The notes under the pieces: model-generated | Database searches by the model: none | The model's input: the letters and a program-made list of their open reading frames with translations, nothing else | Told to the model about the DNA's origin: nothing | Program-made: the position numbers and the translations under genes | Origin: Gibbula magus | Lineage: Eukaryota > Mollusca > Gastropoda > Trochida > Trochidae | Assembly (NCBI GenBank): GCA_936450465.1 | Contig: OW388302.1 | Location: 15,091,530-15,155,529, forward strand | Reading direction: 5' to 3' | Length of the DNA stretch: 64,000 nt | Shown here: positions 22,901 through 32,571 of the stretch, piece by piece | How positions within the stretch are numbered: the first letter of the stretch is position 1 | How the letters are laid out: every line of letters starts with the position of its first letter

Positions 22901-25900
22901 CTTAACCCTTCCAAATACAAGCCAAGCGTGAAGGCAGAACACCTGAGGGTTCTCGTGTAACCTTCCGCTTGGCCTGCTGAGGAGCTGATCTCTCCGTGGC
23001 TGAATCGGAACAGGTTCATGATGACAGGGCCGCCGGAGAGGATCTGCGCAAGGTCCGCGACCACATTGCCGATTGCTTTGAAAAGCACCGAGTCACCCGA
23101 CTCCATGTCAGCCTGCCCAACCCTAACACTGTTGAGCCTCTCTGTCGAGATGCATAAGCTGCGCATCAGTAACGCGATGGGGCGGTTCGGGGGAAATCAA
23201 ACGAGACGCACCCTGATCAAGAGCAGGCGGGACGAGTTAAAATGGAGTCGGGTACAAAGGCAATTGACGCCGGCGCTTATCCGACACCACTAATGGCGGA
23301 AGCAGACGGTTGGGGACCGCAGACGAGATGACCTGCTCCATATCCTCTGAGGCGTCCAGCAGGAGCCTATGAGGCGGAAGAGTGAGACGCGCGGGAGCTA
23401 TGTCCCCTTCGGGACAAAAGGAAGCCTTCCTGGCTGCCGACGAGCGAGGTCCCGACACGCTGACCTGACTGAGTGGTACCTCCGCTAACGAGGCCACCTC
23501 CGACAACATGGCTACTGAATCCACCACCGGCGGATCCTCCGACAACCCCGTACCCTCCACATCTGACACTATACTGATGAACGGAGGGTCAGAGACTTCA
23601 ACGAAGCGGATGTCACGCTCAACCGAGTCTGGTGAGGAATCACGGATGGGCGAGTGGCTAGCGAGTTACAGGCGAAAGCGAGTGACTGGCAAGGCAAGAC
23701 GCTGGCGAGGCAAGACACTGACAAAGCTAATCACTGGCGAGACGAGACGAATCCCGTAGAAACGATTATAAGGCGAATGACTGGCGAACCGATTGACTAG
23801 CGAACCGAGTCACTAGCGAACCGAGTCACTGGCAAGTCGATGCGAGTCACTGGCAAGATGATGCGAGTCAAGTCGAATCGAGTCTAAGGTGAATGACTGG
23901 CGAAGCGAGTCACTGGCGAAGCGAGTCACTGGCAAGACGATGCGAGTCAAGTCGAATCAAGCCTAAAGCGAATGACTGGCGAAGCGAGTCACTGGCGAGA
24001 CGATGCGAGTCAATTCGAATCGAGCCTAAGGCGAATGACTGGCAGAGAGAGTGACTGGCGAAGCGAGCCACTGGCGAGACGATGCGAGTCAAGTCGAATC
24101 GAGCCTTAGGCGAATGACTAATGAAGCGAATGACAGGCGAAGCGAGTCACTGGCAAGACGATGCGAGTCAAGTCGATTTAAAACCGAAGGCGAATGACTG
24201 ACGAAGCGAGTGATTGGCGAAGCGAATCGAGTCGAATGCCAACTCACAAAAACGTAGACGACGAAACGCTTAAGTGAGGTCACAGACGAGTCGAAGGGTA
24301 AGCCAACCGAAGCAGACGACGAGCTATCGGCAGAATCACCTGATCTAGAAGACAAAGGGACTGGGGGAAGGTACGACCAAGGCCGTGCGAACCGAGCAGT
24401 CACCCGACGTAGGCGAGAGAAAACAAAAGACACGAATTGCACGTGCAAAGCATGCAGCCACCCGACAGGTAGCACACACCCAGCACATGTCAACAAGGCC
24501 CCTTGTAACTCAACACCTACATAAAAACAGGTTGTCTAACCAACCTGTTAACGACGAACGTAGATTAAGGCGTTGATATTACCTCTTAAATTAATAAGAA
24601 GTAGATAGCAAGTTAGCGAAAAAGGCGCTAAAAATACCCAGTCTCAGATTAAAAACACGACTGTCTTGCCCTGCAACTGAAAGGTTTCCGGTGGTGACGT
24701 CACGAGACGTAATTATTTATACTTATCTGTTGACTAGACCTACGCGCTAGGCCCGCCCATTCTCCCCGCTTGGTCTGTCTTGCCTTGTTGGGACGGTTCG
24801 GAGAGTGAGGTTTCCGGTGGTGACGTCACGAGACCATGCATACTTACCGCCCTTGGATAGGGATTTTACGCATCCCCTACTCCACTGTTCAAGTTTCGTC
24901 TGTGTTAAGGTTGAAATAGCATACCTAGAGAGTAGGTAGGCATAGTAGGTCTAGTCAACAGATAGGTATTTAAATAATAGCAAAATTATACAGTCAACAG
25001 CAAAAGAAACACCATCTTAGGTCATTTTCAACATAACACAACAAACATTGTTTTAGAATGTTTTAGATAGGCACATGTTTTCTAAAGACGTGCTCTCAAT
25101 TCCATACTTTAGAGTGTGGTGTTTTTATTTCTATATTAACTCAAATATATTTAGAGTGCTTTTACAGTTAAGTAAAAAGTATTTTTAAAAGTAAAATGCC
25201 AACATAAATAACTTTCTTGGACTTAAATGTATCGGCACAGAATTACTGTATTATGTCATAAAACGAAGCAAAAAAACCCAACCTTTTGATTCTCCTTTCT
25301 CGTCTTGTTAAATTAATGAGCTTAGCAAACAATAATTTCTTATAATGCATAGCTTTATCACATATGGATAGATAGAGCCAAAGTTAGTTTAGTTGGTTTC
25401 TGAAGACATGATGTAACTGTTGTATACAGCTGCGTCGTGAACGTTTGTTCACCTACTAGTAGTGCAAATGTCACGTAAAAAGAGGTTCACTGTAATGTCA
25501 ATAAAATTTAATCACATACAATGACAGTGAATCATCATATATCCACGAGTAAACAATCATTCTCAAAAGTATCCTGTGATCGCCACGGTAGTGATGCTTG
25601 TTTATGAATTTTGGCATAAATTAACTGACAGAAGGGGTAAAATTTGGAAACAGCAAATTTTATTAATTTTCGAATAAAATCTTTCAGTCTGACAACATGA
25701 TAACAAATTCATCACAAATACATTTCATGAGTAAATGTATGATTTGTGTTAGACTCTCACTGAATATTTTATAGAAGACAATAAAAACTGTCGTTTTGAA
25801 AAGACTCACCCCTTGTCACTTCAAGGAGCTGCCAAAACTGTAACCTATCATCTGTGATCATCATCCTTGTCCATCATTTGTGACCAGCATCCTTGCTTAT

Positions 25901-28900
25901 CATCTGTGACCAGCATCTTTGCCCATCCTCTGTGACCAGCATCTAAGCCCATCCTCTGTGACCAGCATCCTTGCCTATCATCTGTGACCAGCATCTTTGC
26001 CCATCATCTGTGACCAGCATCCTTGCCCATCATCTGTGACCACCATCCTTGCCCATCCTCTGTGACCAGCATCCTTGCCTATCATCTGTGACCAGCATCT
26101 TTGCCCATCATCTGTGACCATCATCCTTGCCCATCATCTGTGATCAGCATCTTTGTCGTTCATCTGTGACCATCATCCTTGCCCATCATCTGTGACCAGC
26201 ATCTTTGCCCATCATCTGTGACCATCATCCTTGCCCAGCATATGTGACCAACATTTGTGCCCATTATCGGTGTCCATACAATTGTTTCATTGGTTGGATA
26301 TTAGGTGCTTTTAAACCCAGGGTATGAAAGTGGAGCTGAGAATTTACGTGTTAACCTGCGACAGGATGGAATTACCCCAAATATTCAACTCTCGAGTGTT
26401 ATCATCCCCCTATTTTATTCATGTGATTTTCACCAGTTAATGTAAAGAAGCTAAAAAATTGTGATACAACAACCATTATAACTTATTATTCATGACAAAA
26501 CGATGATTGAGTGAAAGTAAGTGGACCCTATATCCAACCAGTCAAAACAGACGAATTGTGAATATATATATATATGTTAGCCCAAAACATGTGGAATAGA
26601 CCATATATTTTAAAAAGGGGCGAGGTGACATCAGTGACGTCACTTTATGACGTCCCAGACAACGATCTTGAGTTGTAAGTTGAAGTTTCATAATAAGTTC
26701 ATATATGCATATATCGTAAATATGGTACTGGTGTCGCATAATTAGTAATAATCGATAACCATTTAACGTCGTAGTGGAGACCCTGATGACGTCACTTGAA
26801 AGCCTTGCGCATAGAGTAACTGCATTGGAGGGCACCCCANNNNNNNNNNNNNNNNNNNNNNNNNNNNNNNNNNNNNNNNNNNNNNNNNNNNNNNNNNNNN
26901 NNNNNNNNNNNNNNNNNNNNNNNNNNNNNNNNNNNNNNNNNNNNNNNNNNNNNNNNNNNNNNNNNNNNNNNNNNNNNNNNNNNNNNNNNNNNNNNNNNNN
27001 NNNNNNNNNNNNNNNNNNNNNNNNNNNNNNNNNNNNNNNAAAAGAAGGTAAACAATTTTAGGAGCAGCCAAAGAAATATGGGATAATGGATCACTAATCG
27101 TATGTTAAAATCGTATGATGAAAACAGACGGTTTTCTGAGGAATGAAAAATAGTGCATCTACCGGGATACGAACTCATATCGTTCGGAGGTTTCCTCGCA
27201 AACAGTCTGATAACACCCTGTGCGCTTGCATGTTATGACGCAATTCATTTAAGCAATCACACTACTTCCAACAATAGCTTTTGGTGCGAGAAGTTAGTGG
27301 CAAAAAAAACTCCAAACAGCTACCTTTCCTCTTTTTCGAATGCGTGTAAAAATATGATGTGATTGGTCAGCTTTTTTAAGTAAGTGCATTGTTTTGCACA
27401 TTTTATTCCTCGACACAAGGTCCATTTTAATCGGACTGGATAAAAGTATTATTTTTGTTTCAGTTTCACTTCAATCAATGGACGACGAACATATATATCT
27501 GTTATACTCGATCCGATATGCAAATATACCGATATGCAAATATACTCGATATGCAAATATGCAAATAAACTCGATATGCAAATATACCGATATGCAAATA
27601 AAGTCGATATGCAAATAGACTCGATATGCAAATATACTCGATATGCAAATATTCAAATATAGTCGATATGCAAATAAAGTCGATATGCAAAAAATTATAC
27701 ACGATATGCAAATATACTCCCTACGCAAATATACTTTATACCAAAATAAATTCCATCTGCAAATATACTATATAAACAAATGCTTTCAAAATACACAAAT
27801 ATTGAACTTCAACTGCAAATATACCCCATGTGCAAATATACTCAATATACAAATACATTCCACACTTAAACATACATTATACACCATATACAAACATACT
27901 CCATATGCAAATGTAGCACATTCGCACCATACTGAAAGCGTAAATATAATCCATATGCAAATAATGTCCATCTGCAAAGATACAAATTTTGCACATATAC
28001 CCAATACAGAGATTATATTATATATGCACCAGTATACCAATTGTGTTCTTGGTACTAAGATTACTGTTGTGAGTGAACTACACCTAAATCAGTATATACT
28101 TTGGTATATAAGTATTTGAAGAGGTATATAAAATCAATTCGAATTGTCCATATCTAAGGTCTCTTTTAGAAAAATACAATTGCCGAAGAAATCACGATGA
28201 CGGTGATTAAGGGTTTGTACATGTATGTATTTATGTATCACGAGGTCAGTATTATTTGCTGGGGCAAAGGCCCGACACCATTGCTGCTATGCATTCTGGT
28301 GAATCCTACGATAATAGATTGGAACTAGCAAACCAGGGATGGTACTGTGTTGAAATTCGGTGTAGCATTGCACCCACATTTGCTGATTATATAACCGTTC
28401 TCTGCAGATGTCAGAGTTGCCGAGTTCCCAGCGGGAACATATCTCAAGGATGGCGTCAAATATGATGATAATTCAGCGATGCAAATTCTTTATGGTAGAC
28501 GCAGATTCAAGCCAAGTCTAATTTGGTAACCTTTATTGTTCAAGGTTAAAGTAAAAGATAGATTTGAAATTCGGACAAAGTCGATTGGGTTAACCATATG
28601 ACATCACAATGATTTACGTCATCAAGCAACGACTTACAATGCAATGGCTCCAACAATCTGATAACACTGCAGTGCCACGACGTCACAATTCTATGATATC
28701 GCACTAGAAGTGTAAAGACATCGCATTTTTCAGAGATTTACATTCTTTTATGAAGCTGAAAAAGAATGATTTTGGATGACGAAAATAATCACACAAAAAA
28801 ACCCACAAGAATTTGACCCCTTTTTGTCCTGTAACACTGGTTAGATGTATAGGACTACATCGTTGATCATCTATTTTCCAGCTGACTTAAATTTGGTTGG

Positions 28901-29090
28901 ACTCCGACGAACAACTGATGTGTTCAGCCGGGTCGACACAGGGGCTGAGGCGGTTGATGTCAACTGGAAGTCGGGACAACCTAAAGCGGACGGCAACTGC
29001 GACTTTACAGACTTGCAGGAATCTACATTGTATTTCAAGTCGCCCAGTTGCTCGGATGTGAATAGGGTCCTGTGCGACATTCCAAAATAA
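15006..29090 (+). CDS. Secreted coiled-coil C-type lectin gene (several exons)
   Basis: Exons are assigned by splice sites and phase, all introns being phase 1. They are a signal-peptide exon (15006-15126), two 102-nt coiled-coil exons (16146-16247, 20857-20958), a third coil exon cut by the assembly gap (26775-26839), a doubtful exon (28408-28494) and the terminal lectin exon (28882-29090). The predicted product is secreted, oligomerised by its coil and ends in the second half of a C-type lectin domain. Invertebrate lectins of this build often act in recognition of non-self; that role is inferred. The first half of the lectin domain is not convincingly seen. Introns are filled with SINEs, a mariner relic, a tyrosine-recombinase element and minisatellites. 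Confidence 0.65.
15780..16130 (+). repeat. Interspersed repeat copy next to lectin exon 2
   Basis: This shares 'gatgtatgaaatt', 'catgtgcctatcaaa.acatt' and the terminal 'gaaaatga..t' plus 'tttcttttgcggttgagtg' with the repeats at 5560, 21030 and 24990. It ends about 17 bp before exon 2 of the lectin gene. Confidence 0.6.
16146..16247 (+). CDS. Lectin exon 2: coiled coil
   Basis: The acceptor TTTTCAG is at 16145 and the donor TTGG|GTAGGT follows 16247. It is 102 nt, phase 1 at both ends. The product reads DVRAEASLLTNTTAALNTTL and then a further Leu-spaced stretch, a heptad-like pattern with two possible N-glycosylation sites (NTT). Confidence 0.65.
16313..16560 (+). mobile_element. TTAA-flanked MITE fragment
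   Basis: TTAA (16309-16312) is followed by AGGCACTGTAGCACGTTC. The next 100 bases resemble the copies at 1475 and 29139. Confidence 0.5.
16914..16977. repeat. (TA)n microsatellite
   Basis: A nearly uninterrupted run of TA dinucleotides, in lectin intron 2. Confidence 0.95.
17818..18130 (+). mobile_element. tRNA-derived SINE, full length
   Basis: The head contains an A-box-like TAGCGCAGTGGTTAGCGAG (17826-17844) and a perfect B box GGTTCGAATCCC (17871-17882). The body follows, and the 3' domain is 'gatataagtgaaatactctt' then 'gcggcgccaaacccc', ending in CTCACCTCACCTC. This is the reference copy for the fragments at 335, 12565, 14415 and 28250. The head indicates RNA polymerase III origin. Confidence 0.85.
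18835..19570 (-). pseudogene. Mariner-type transposase relic
   Basis: On the minus strand the N-terminal HTH region (GHTSKEIFDQMK, then PGRPQSA) lies at about 19340-19500 with stop codons. The catalytic part spans 18989-19330: WDQHGVIMMDFLERATTITG, then RRGMLTK and LLQDNAPVHNSHV with the second Asp. The frame then shifts; the third-Asp region (YSPDLAPSDFFLF) and the C-terminus continue in another frame to about 18840. This is the SETMAR-like branch of IS630-Tc1-mariner. Stops and at least one frameshift make it inactive. No inverted repeats were identified. It lies in a lectin intron. Confidence 0.85.
19620..20850. other. Intronic, non-coding
   Basis: Two short stretches ('cgtttcttttggccgacagtg' split near 19795 and 'tttcttttgcctggtagtgt' near 20775) resemble ends of the interspersed repeat family. 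Nothing else is recognised. Confidence 0.35.
20857..20958 (+). CDS. Lectin exon 3: coiled coil
   Basis: The acceptor is TCTTCAG at 20856 and the donor AAAG|GTTTGT follows 20958. It is 102 nt with phase 1 at both ends, the same size and phase as exon 2. The product VRIEGELAVLESDVESVKLN continues with MISLTETQNEEAIK, a clear heptad pattern. Exon duplication is the likely origin. Confidence 0.65.
21030..21425 (+). repeat. Interspersed repeat, outer left arm
   Basis: A direct relative of 5560-6061 and the inverse of 24990-25430. It ends in TTTCTTTTGCTGTTGAGTGT. Together with the inverse copy it brackets the tyrosine-recombinase element. Confidence 0.75.
21449..21748. mobile_element. Left MITE-like end unit of the recombinase element
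   Basis: A unit of about 300 bp whose own ends are inverted (ACGTTTTTGATTAAACG at the left, CGTTTAATCAAAAACGT at the right, each followed inward by TGTTGACTAGACCTA). The interior has TGACGTCACCACCGGAAACC. An inverse copy of most of it lies at 24712-24980. Confidence 0.7.
22210..23660 (-). pseudogene. Tyrosine recombinase (phage-integrase fold), frameshifted
   Basis: The minus strand encodes a Pro/Ser/acidic N-terminal part (about 23240-23660). The central part (22621-23166) holds LRPPELDLAIVLNHL, YEPLF and LPLTIKVIFLVA, which match the core-binding and early catalytic region of DIRS/Crypton-type recombinases. A frame change at a G run near 22640 follows, then a segment to 22319. Another frame gives the catalytic box 'PHEIRVVLATIAY' and then 'HYLRDVS', with His-x2-Arg and the Tyr nucleophile region, near 22212-22320. 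DNA strand exchange would be its role. Several frame breaks make it a pseudogene, unless some are sequencing errors in homopolymer runs. Confidence 0.7.
23765..24240. repeat. Minisatellite (about 70-bp unit) in the recombinase element
   Basis: About six imperfect copies are built from GAATGACTGGCGAAGCGAG, TCACTGGC(A/G)AGACGATG and CGAGTCAAGTCGAATCGAG. One minus-strand frame stays open across much of it and encodes a repeated SLRQSFALGLIRLDSHRLAS pattern. Confidence 0.85.
24712..24980. mobile_element. Right MITE-like end unit of the recombinase element
   Basis: The inverse of the left unit. The flanking stretch 'ggtttccggtggtgacgtca' occurs both inside the unit (about 24810) and just outside it (about 24690). 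This suggests the unit is a deletion derivative of the larger element nested into, or next to, its own parent sequence. Confidence 0.65.
24990..25430 (-). repeat. Interspersed repeat, outer right arm (inverse)
   Basis: It starts with ACAGTCAACAGCAAAAGAAA, the inverse of the end at 21400. The inverse of 'gacatgatgtaactg' and the 'tcgtcttgttaa' segment match the body of 21030-21425. Confidence 0.7.
25431..25835. other. Intronic, non-coding
   Basis: AT-rich sequence without recognised features. Confidence 0.35.
25840..26260. repeat. Minisatellite, about 26-bp unit
   Basis: Roughly 15 copies of CATCTGTGACCAGCATC followed by CTTGCCCAT or TTTGCCCAT, in a lectin intron. Sequence drifts at both ends. 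Confidence 0.9.
26775..26839 (+). CDS. Lectin exon 4 (coiled coil), cut by the gap
   Basis: After CGTAG at 26774 the frame reads VETLMTSLESLAHRVTALEG, with phase 1 matching exons 2 and 3. If it has the same 102 nt, its end lies in the gap. The acceptor lacks a clear pyrimidine tract, so the assignment rests on frame, phase and heptad pattern. Just after the gap (27040-27047) AAAAGAAG|GTAAAC could be the donor. Confidence 0.5.
26840..27039. other. Assembly gap (200 N)
   Basis: Exactly 200 N, probably a fixed-size placeholder. It removes the end of a lectin exon and possibly more. Confidence 1.
27510..27725. repeat. Octamer-rich minisatellite (16-17 bp unit)
   Basis: The unit is GATATGCAAATATACTC. 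Eleven exact ATGCAAAT octamers lie within about 210 bp. Diverged units (GCAAATATAC with C-rich linkers) continue to about 28030. It lies in a lectin intron. Confidence 0.9.
27726..28030. repeat. Diverged continuation of the octamer minisatellite
   Basis: Imperfect units such as CATATGCAAATGTAGC and CCATATGCAAATAATG. Open frames on either strand follow the repeat and are not genes. Confidence 0.6.
28250..28440 (-). mobile_element. Degenerate SINE
   Basis: Read inverted, it matches the body of the SINE at 12565-12885 ('ttggaactagcaaaccaggg', 'ggtgtagcattgcaccca', then 'gttctctgcaga'). Similarity fades around 28430, inside a possible lectin exon. Confidence 0.6.
28408..28494 (+). CDS. Possible lectin exon (start of the lectin domain?)
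   Basis: TCTGCAG at 28407 and TATG|GTAGAC after 28494 delimit 87 nt of phase 1 at both ends, encoding DVRVAEFPAGTYLKDGVKYD and then DNSAMQILY. It joins in frame to the terminal exon. The 5' side overlaps a SINE relic, the donor is weak, and the first lectin Cys is not seen. It may be exonised repeat or no exon at all. Confidence 0.35.
28882..29090 (+). CDS. Lectin terminal exon: C-type lectin domain, C-terminal half
   Basis: The acceptor is CTATTTTCCAG at 28881. The frame reads LNLVGLRRTTDVFSRVDTG, then VNWKSGQPKADGNCDF and CSDVNRVLCDIPK, with the stop at 29088. These are the W..GQP, Cys and C...LC marks of the C-type lectin fold. The Ca-binding motif is GQP rather than EPN or QPD, so sugar binding cannot be predicted. 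Phase agrees with the upstream exons. Confidence 0.75.
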
Positions 29091-29138
29091 TGAACTCGAC
29101 CTTTATTAGCACCCACCCCTTAGCCGACTCTCCCTTAA

Positions 29139-29350
29139 AGGGAGCGTAGCACGTTTTCTAATGGAAATAAAGACATTTCTCTAAATGGAAAAGCAATGAT
29201 ACCAATTGCAAAATAATCCTCCCCAATCAATGACATTGATCGAGTTATTTTGCCTTATGGTTCGGTAAAGCAACACGGTTCCATTCAAATTATTTAATGT
29301 GTTCACATTTAAATGGATGCAAGCATATATATATAAATACATGTATGGAC
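29139..29350 (+). mobile_element. TTAA-flanked MITE fragment
   Basis: TTAA (29135-29138) is followed by AGGGAGCGTAGCACG, then sequence similar to 16313 and 1475. Confidence 0.5.
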
Positions 29351-29481
29351 AATCAAGTCGTGTAATGGACTGTTTTACTTTATTAAGTTAAAATAAACTG
29401 CATAAACTTTTTATTATAAATGACAAATTTGAATATAAACTAATGAAAAAAAAAGTGTTACAGTTTAAAAGATGCGATTAA

Positions 29482-29832
29482 AGGGACAGTAGCAGATGTT
29501 TTTCAAATTTATTTTTTTGCAGATTTCGCACTTATAATGATAGTTTATGTCATTTATATTTGCTTAAGAGGGTTAAAAATCGTATTTCACTAACAATGTT
29601 CCGTAGTTTTAAAAAACGGTGTTGCGTATAAAGCAAAAATTACATGGTGACCATTTCATTGTGAACACATTTTATTATTTCGACGAAAACGATTCCCATA
29701 GCTCTTCGGAACAATGTACAATAATTTGTGAACTTGATTTTCCGAAGAGAGAAGAGTGTTTTACACTTGATAATATTATTTTTCATATACATTTAATGGA
29801 CATATTTCACCGAAAAAACGTGCTACTGCCTT
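29482..29832. mobile_element. TTAA-flanked MITE, complete (351 bp)
   Basis: It is bounded by TTAA on both sides (29478-29481 and 29833-29836). The left end is AGGGACAGTAGCA and the right end CGTGCTACTGCCT, which are inverse to each other. The interior matches 33527-33744. The 85-codon frame inside (29619-29876) is not a gene. Confidence 0.75.
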
Positions 29833-29999
29833 TTAAGCAAGTGAGACTTACCATGAAAGACTCTGCCACATCATGATGTACCCAAAGGAGAAACAAATAC
29901 CAACTACAAAAACCTATATATTACCCTCATCGTTTTAGCATGAAAGCTATGTATCACTATTTCGAGCAAGGTCTAAATACAGTTCAACCGTCAAATTTA

Positions 30000-30395
30000 A
30001 GAAGGGCTCTAACGAAATGTTGATGTTCTAATGAATTTAAAATTAATAGATGTAGATTACCCTATGACCTAGATTTTAGTGACGCTTCAAGCGATTTCTG
30101 TACAGAAGGGGAGAAAGATGGATATCATATTTTGCTGATATGTCCATATTATCAACAACTGCGTATACAATATTTACCCGTAAATTATTATAAGTAAAAT
30201 TTATATCTCTGATTACTACCGAAAATGCTAAATATTTATTTAAGCTAGCTCTTTTCTGTGAAAAACATTTCAGATTAAGAAACTCTGAAAAGCGATAAGC
30301 GCTCTCATTTAATTTTAATCATAAACATTACGACTACTGTACTATTGGTCTCATGGCCAAATATCCAAAATAAACTGTTCTGTTCTATTTCGAGT
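30000..30395 (+). mobile_element. LINE 3' terminal fragment
   Basis: The frame gives NRCRLPYDLDFSDASSDFCT, then EGEKDGYHILLICPYYQQLR, the Cys/His knuckle at the C-terminus of LINE polyproteins. The 3' UTR ends CAAAATAAACTGTTCTGTTC. It is the same family as 890-1250 and is 5'-truncated. Confidence 0.8.
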
Positions 30396-31340
30396 AACAG
30401 TTTCTTTCTCTTTTGACCTGTCCCCGATCCTGTTCAATGTCAACTGTAATAATGCATCTTCAAGGACTATTTTAAACATATCACATGTATTTCTTCTTTG
30501 AATATTTCTTTGAATTTTTTTTACAATTGAATTTTCGAAATAAACATCAAGAAAAGTATATATTTATTTAATTATTATCATCATTTTCATGACACAGGAC
30601 AAACAGCGATGGAATCCGCCAAGCCAATAAAGGAACAGAACAGCGGAGTAATATCAACCCTGTCACAGCATCTATAAGTTCATAATATTGCGATGTTAAA
30701 TATTCAGGCTTTTAAAATCAAACCGTTCTATAATGCGTGGTCTTCGGTATGGCGAAACCAGTTGCACCAGTCATGCTGAAGGAAGCGTATGTAATATAAC
30801 ATATCCCTGCTCGAGGACATGAAATGAGAGTTATCCGTCCTTTGAATGACGTCATGTCATGGAGGCCGGCATTCGCATGTTTCTCGTCGTCGGAATGTGT
30901 AAACAAGCTAAAATAACCTCATTAAATGTAACTTTTTGATGAACATCGCCATTTAAATGGCTTTCCTTTCGGTTATTTGTACCTTGTGAGTAAAAATTCA
31001 CTGTGCACCGCTACGAACACGCTATTTTCACCGAAATATAGAGCGTTTGGCGCAATGTCATTCCCAAAGGTAAGATTGAGAGCAAAAACTCTCGCTGCAT
31101 TTTAAAGTTTGTGCTTATTAGCTCTGCTCTAGTCATGGTATGTTTGTTAATTATTCATTAAAATCAATCATTGCGGTGACTAGGAGTTCGTGAATTAATT
31201 GAACAATAAGATAAGTATTAATTATAAGTAATGTAAAAAACTTGTAATTTCATCAATGAATTCACGTTCGTTTTATGAATGAATAAAGTAGTCCAGGCAG
31301 TGTCAAAGTTCATCGTTAGTCAATAAGTGTCTTGGTTCAA
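30396..31340. other. Intergenic, non-coding
   Basis: No coding or repeat signal was identified apart from AT-rich runs. Confidence 0.35.
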
Positions 31341-31575
31341 TTGATAAGTGATACATCGGACATTATAGTAGCATTTCTTGAAGCAGTCCATCTTGGAGCT
31401 CAAATAACCACCCAGGATGAGGAATTCCTCTGTGAGTCCATACTAACTCACCATCAAAACTTGTTCGTTGACGGGTTAACAGAACTTCTCTGATCACCAA
31501 GAAGTGGAAAATAACGAGAATAAAGACATTGGTGACGTTTGTCATTTCTGTGATCTTGGAATCTGTGTGCACAGG
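31341..31575 (-). pseudogene. Dead copy of PAN-gene exon 1
   Basis: The minus strand encodes MTNVTNVFILVIFHFLVIRE, close to the signal peptide of the gene at 37940. It then diverges with deletions and frame changes. The nucleotide match 'attatagtagcatttcttga' is found in both copies. It lacks the cysteine-rich second half in frame and has no visible exons 2 and 3. Confidence 0.75.
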
Positions 31576-31724
31576 TGATGATTAATGAATTGTACCTTGT
31601 TCTAATAATAAGGGAAAATGGCCCAACGATGTTAAATCTTTGTTCTTTCTGCTCTTTATGTTTCAACACTCTCCAACGTTGTAATCTGCGCCAATGCATA
31701 TAGACATATTCACTGTACAACAGT

Positions 31725-32570
31725 CATTATGACATGGCTGTTTCTACGAGCTACCGACACTTATCAACTGATATTTTGATTAATTCAGCTAAATAGAGGT
31801 TATCATCGCAATAATCTACCGACCTCATAACTCGTAAACATGCGTCATTCATAATTAATTCTGAAAGTGGAACTAATCATGGGAAATAGTTTTGTAAGAT
31901 TTGCTTCTGTGGAATTCATTTCATTAGTTCCAAGTGACTAATCGAGTCACCCAGTTCGTCTGGAAGACTGATATTATTTTTATTTTAAGTATTTGAAATA
32001 TACTGAGGAACATGAAGCGAAAAGAAAATAAGGTTATGTTAAGTTATTAGTGCTTACATTTCGATCCATAGGTAAACAAGTCAATGTTCAAATATGTTTG
32101 TATTGATCTAAGCTCCTGTATCCCTGTCGGGGCTAATTAAGCAATTGTTTTGTGTAGGCCATTAAAACATGGTTCTTGAAATGTATGAGGGACCGTCTTA
32201 AACCAAATAAACAGCTTGACTAAAAAAAATTGCAATTGTTTAACTATATTACATATAAGAAATTCATTCTTGGATTTATATCATTGTCCGGCAAAAAAGT
32301 TTACAATGTAAGCAAGCCTCTACCCATTCAATGGAGAGTGCTTCCCCAGTGTAGGGGTATTTGTAATTTACATCTTACTCCTTGAAAGGAACGTATTTGA
32401 AAGTTTCAAATACACGACTTGTTGGTTTCGAAAGAGGGTTCTATCTGATCTAATCGCATAATCTATTTAAGAGTCAATGACTATGTTGATAGAATTTATA
32501 CAGCAAGATTTACAAAAATCTACCTCAATGGATATTAACATAACTAATAATTTCCAACAGTTTACCAAGG
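31725..32570. other. Intergenic, non-coding
   Basis: Nothing supported. Confidence 0.35.
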
Positions 32571-32571
32571 T

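Larger units (their letters stand above)
21449..24980 (-). mobile_element. Tyrosine-recombinase element with nested inverted repeats
   Basis: About 3.5 kb with GC-richer content than its surroundings. Its ends are large inverted repeats (about 250 bp; 21476-21722 against 24715-24970) sharing CTGTTGACTAGACCTACTATG. A third copy of the terminal motif at about 21753 starts the internal part. The interior carries a broken tyrosine-recombinase gene and a minisatellite on the minus strand. DIRS-like or Crypton-like origin is possible; no reverse transcriptase is present, so classification stays open. Confidence 0.6.

Noticed and set aside
22356..23293. Plus-strand frames in the recombinase element
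   Set aside because: They are opposite-strand shadows of the GC-rich recombinase gene; domain motifs appear only on the minus strand.
21449..24980. Helitron
   Set aside because: There is no Rep/helicase sequence and there are long terminal inverted repeats; the coding remnant is a tyrosine recombinase.
27394..28119. Several frames on both strands of 60-158 codons
   Set aside because: They follow the octamer minisatellite; the encoded repeats simply mirror the DNA repeat.
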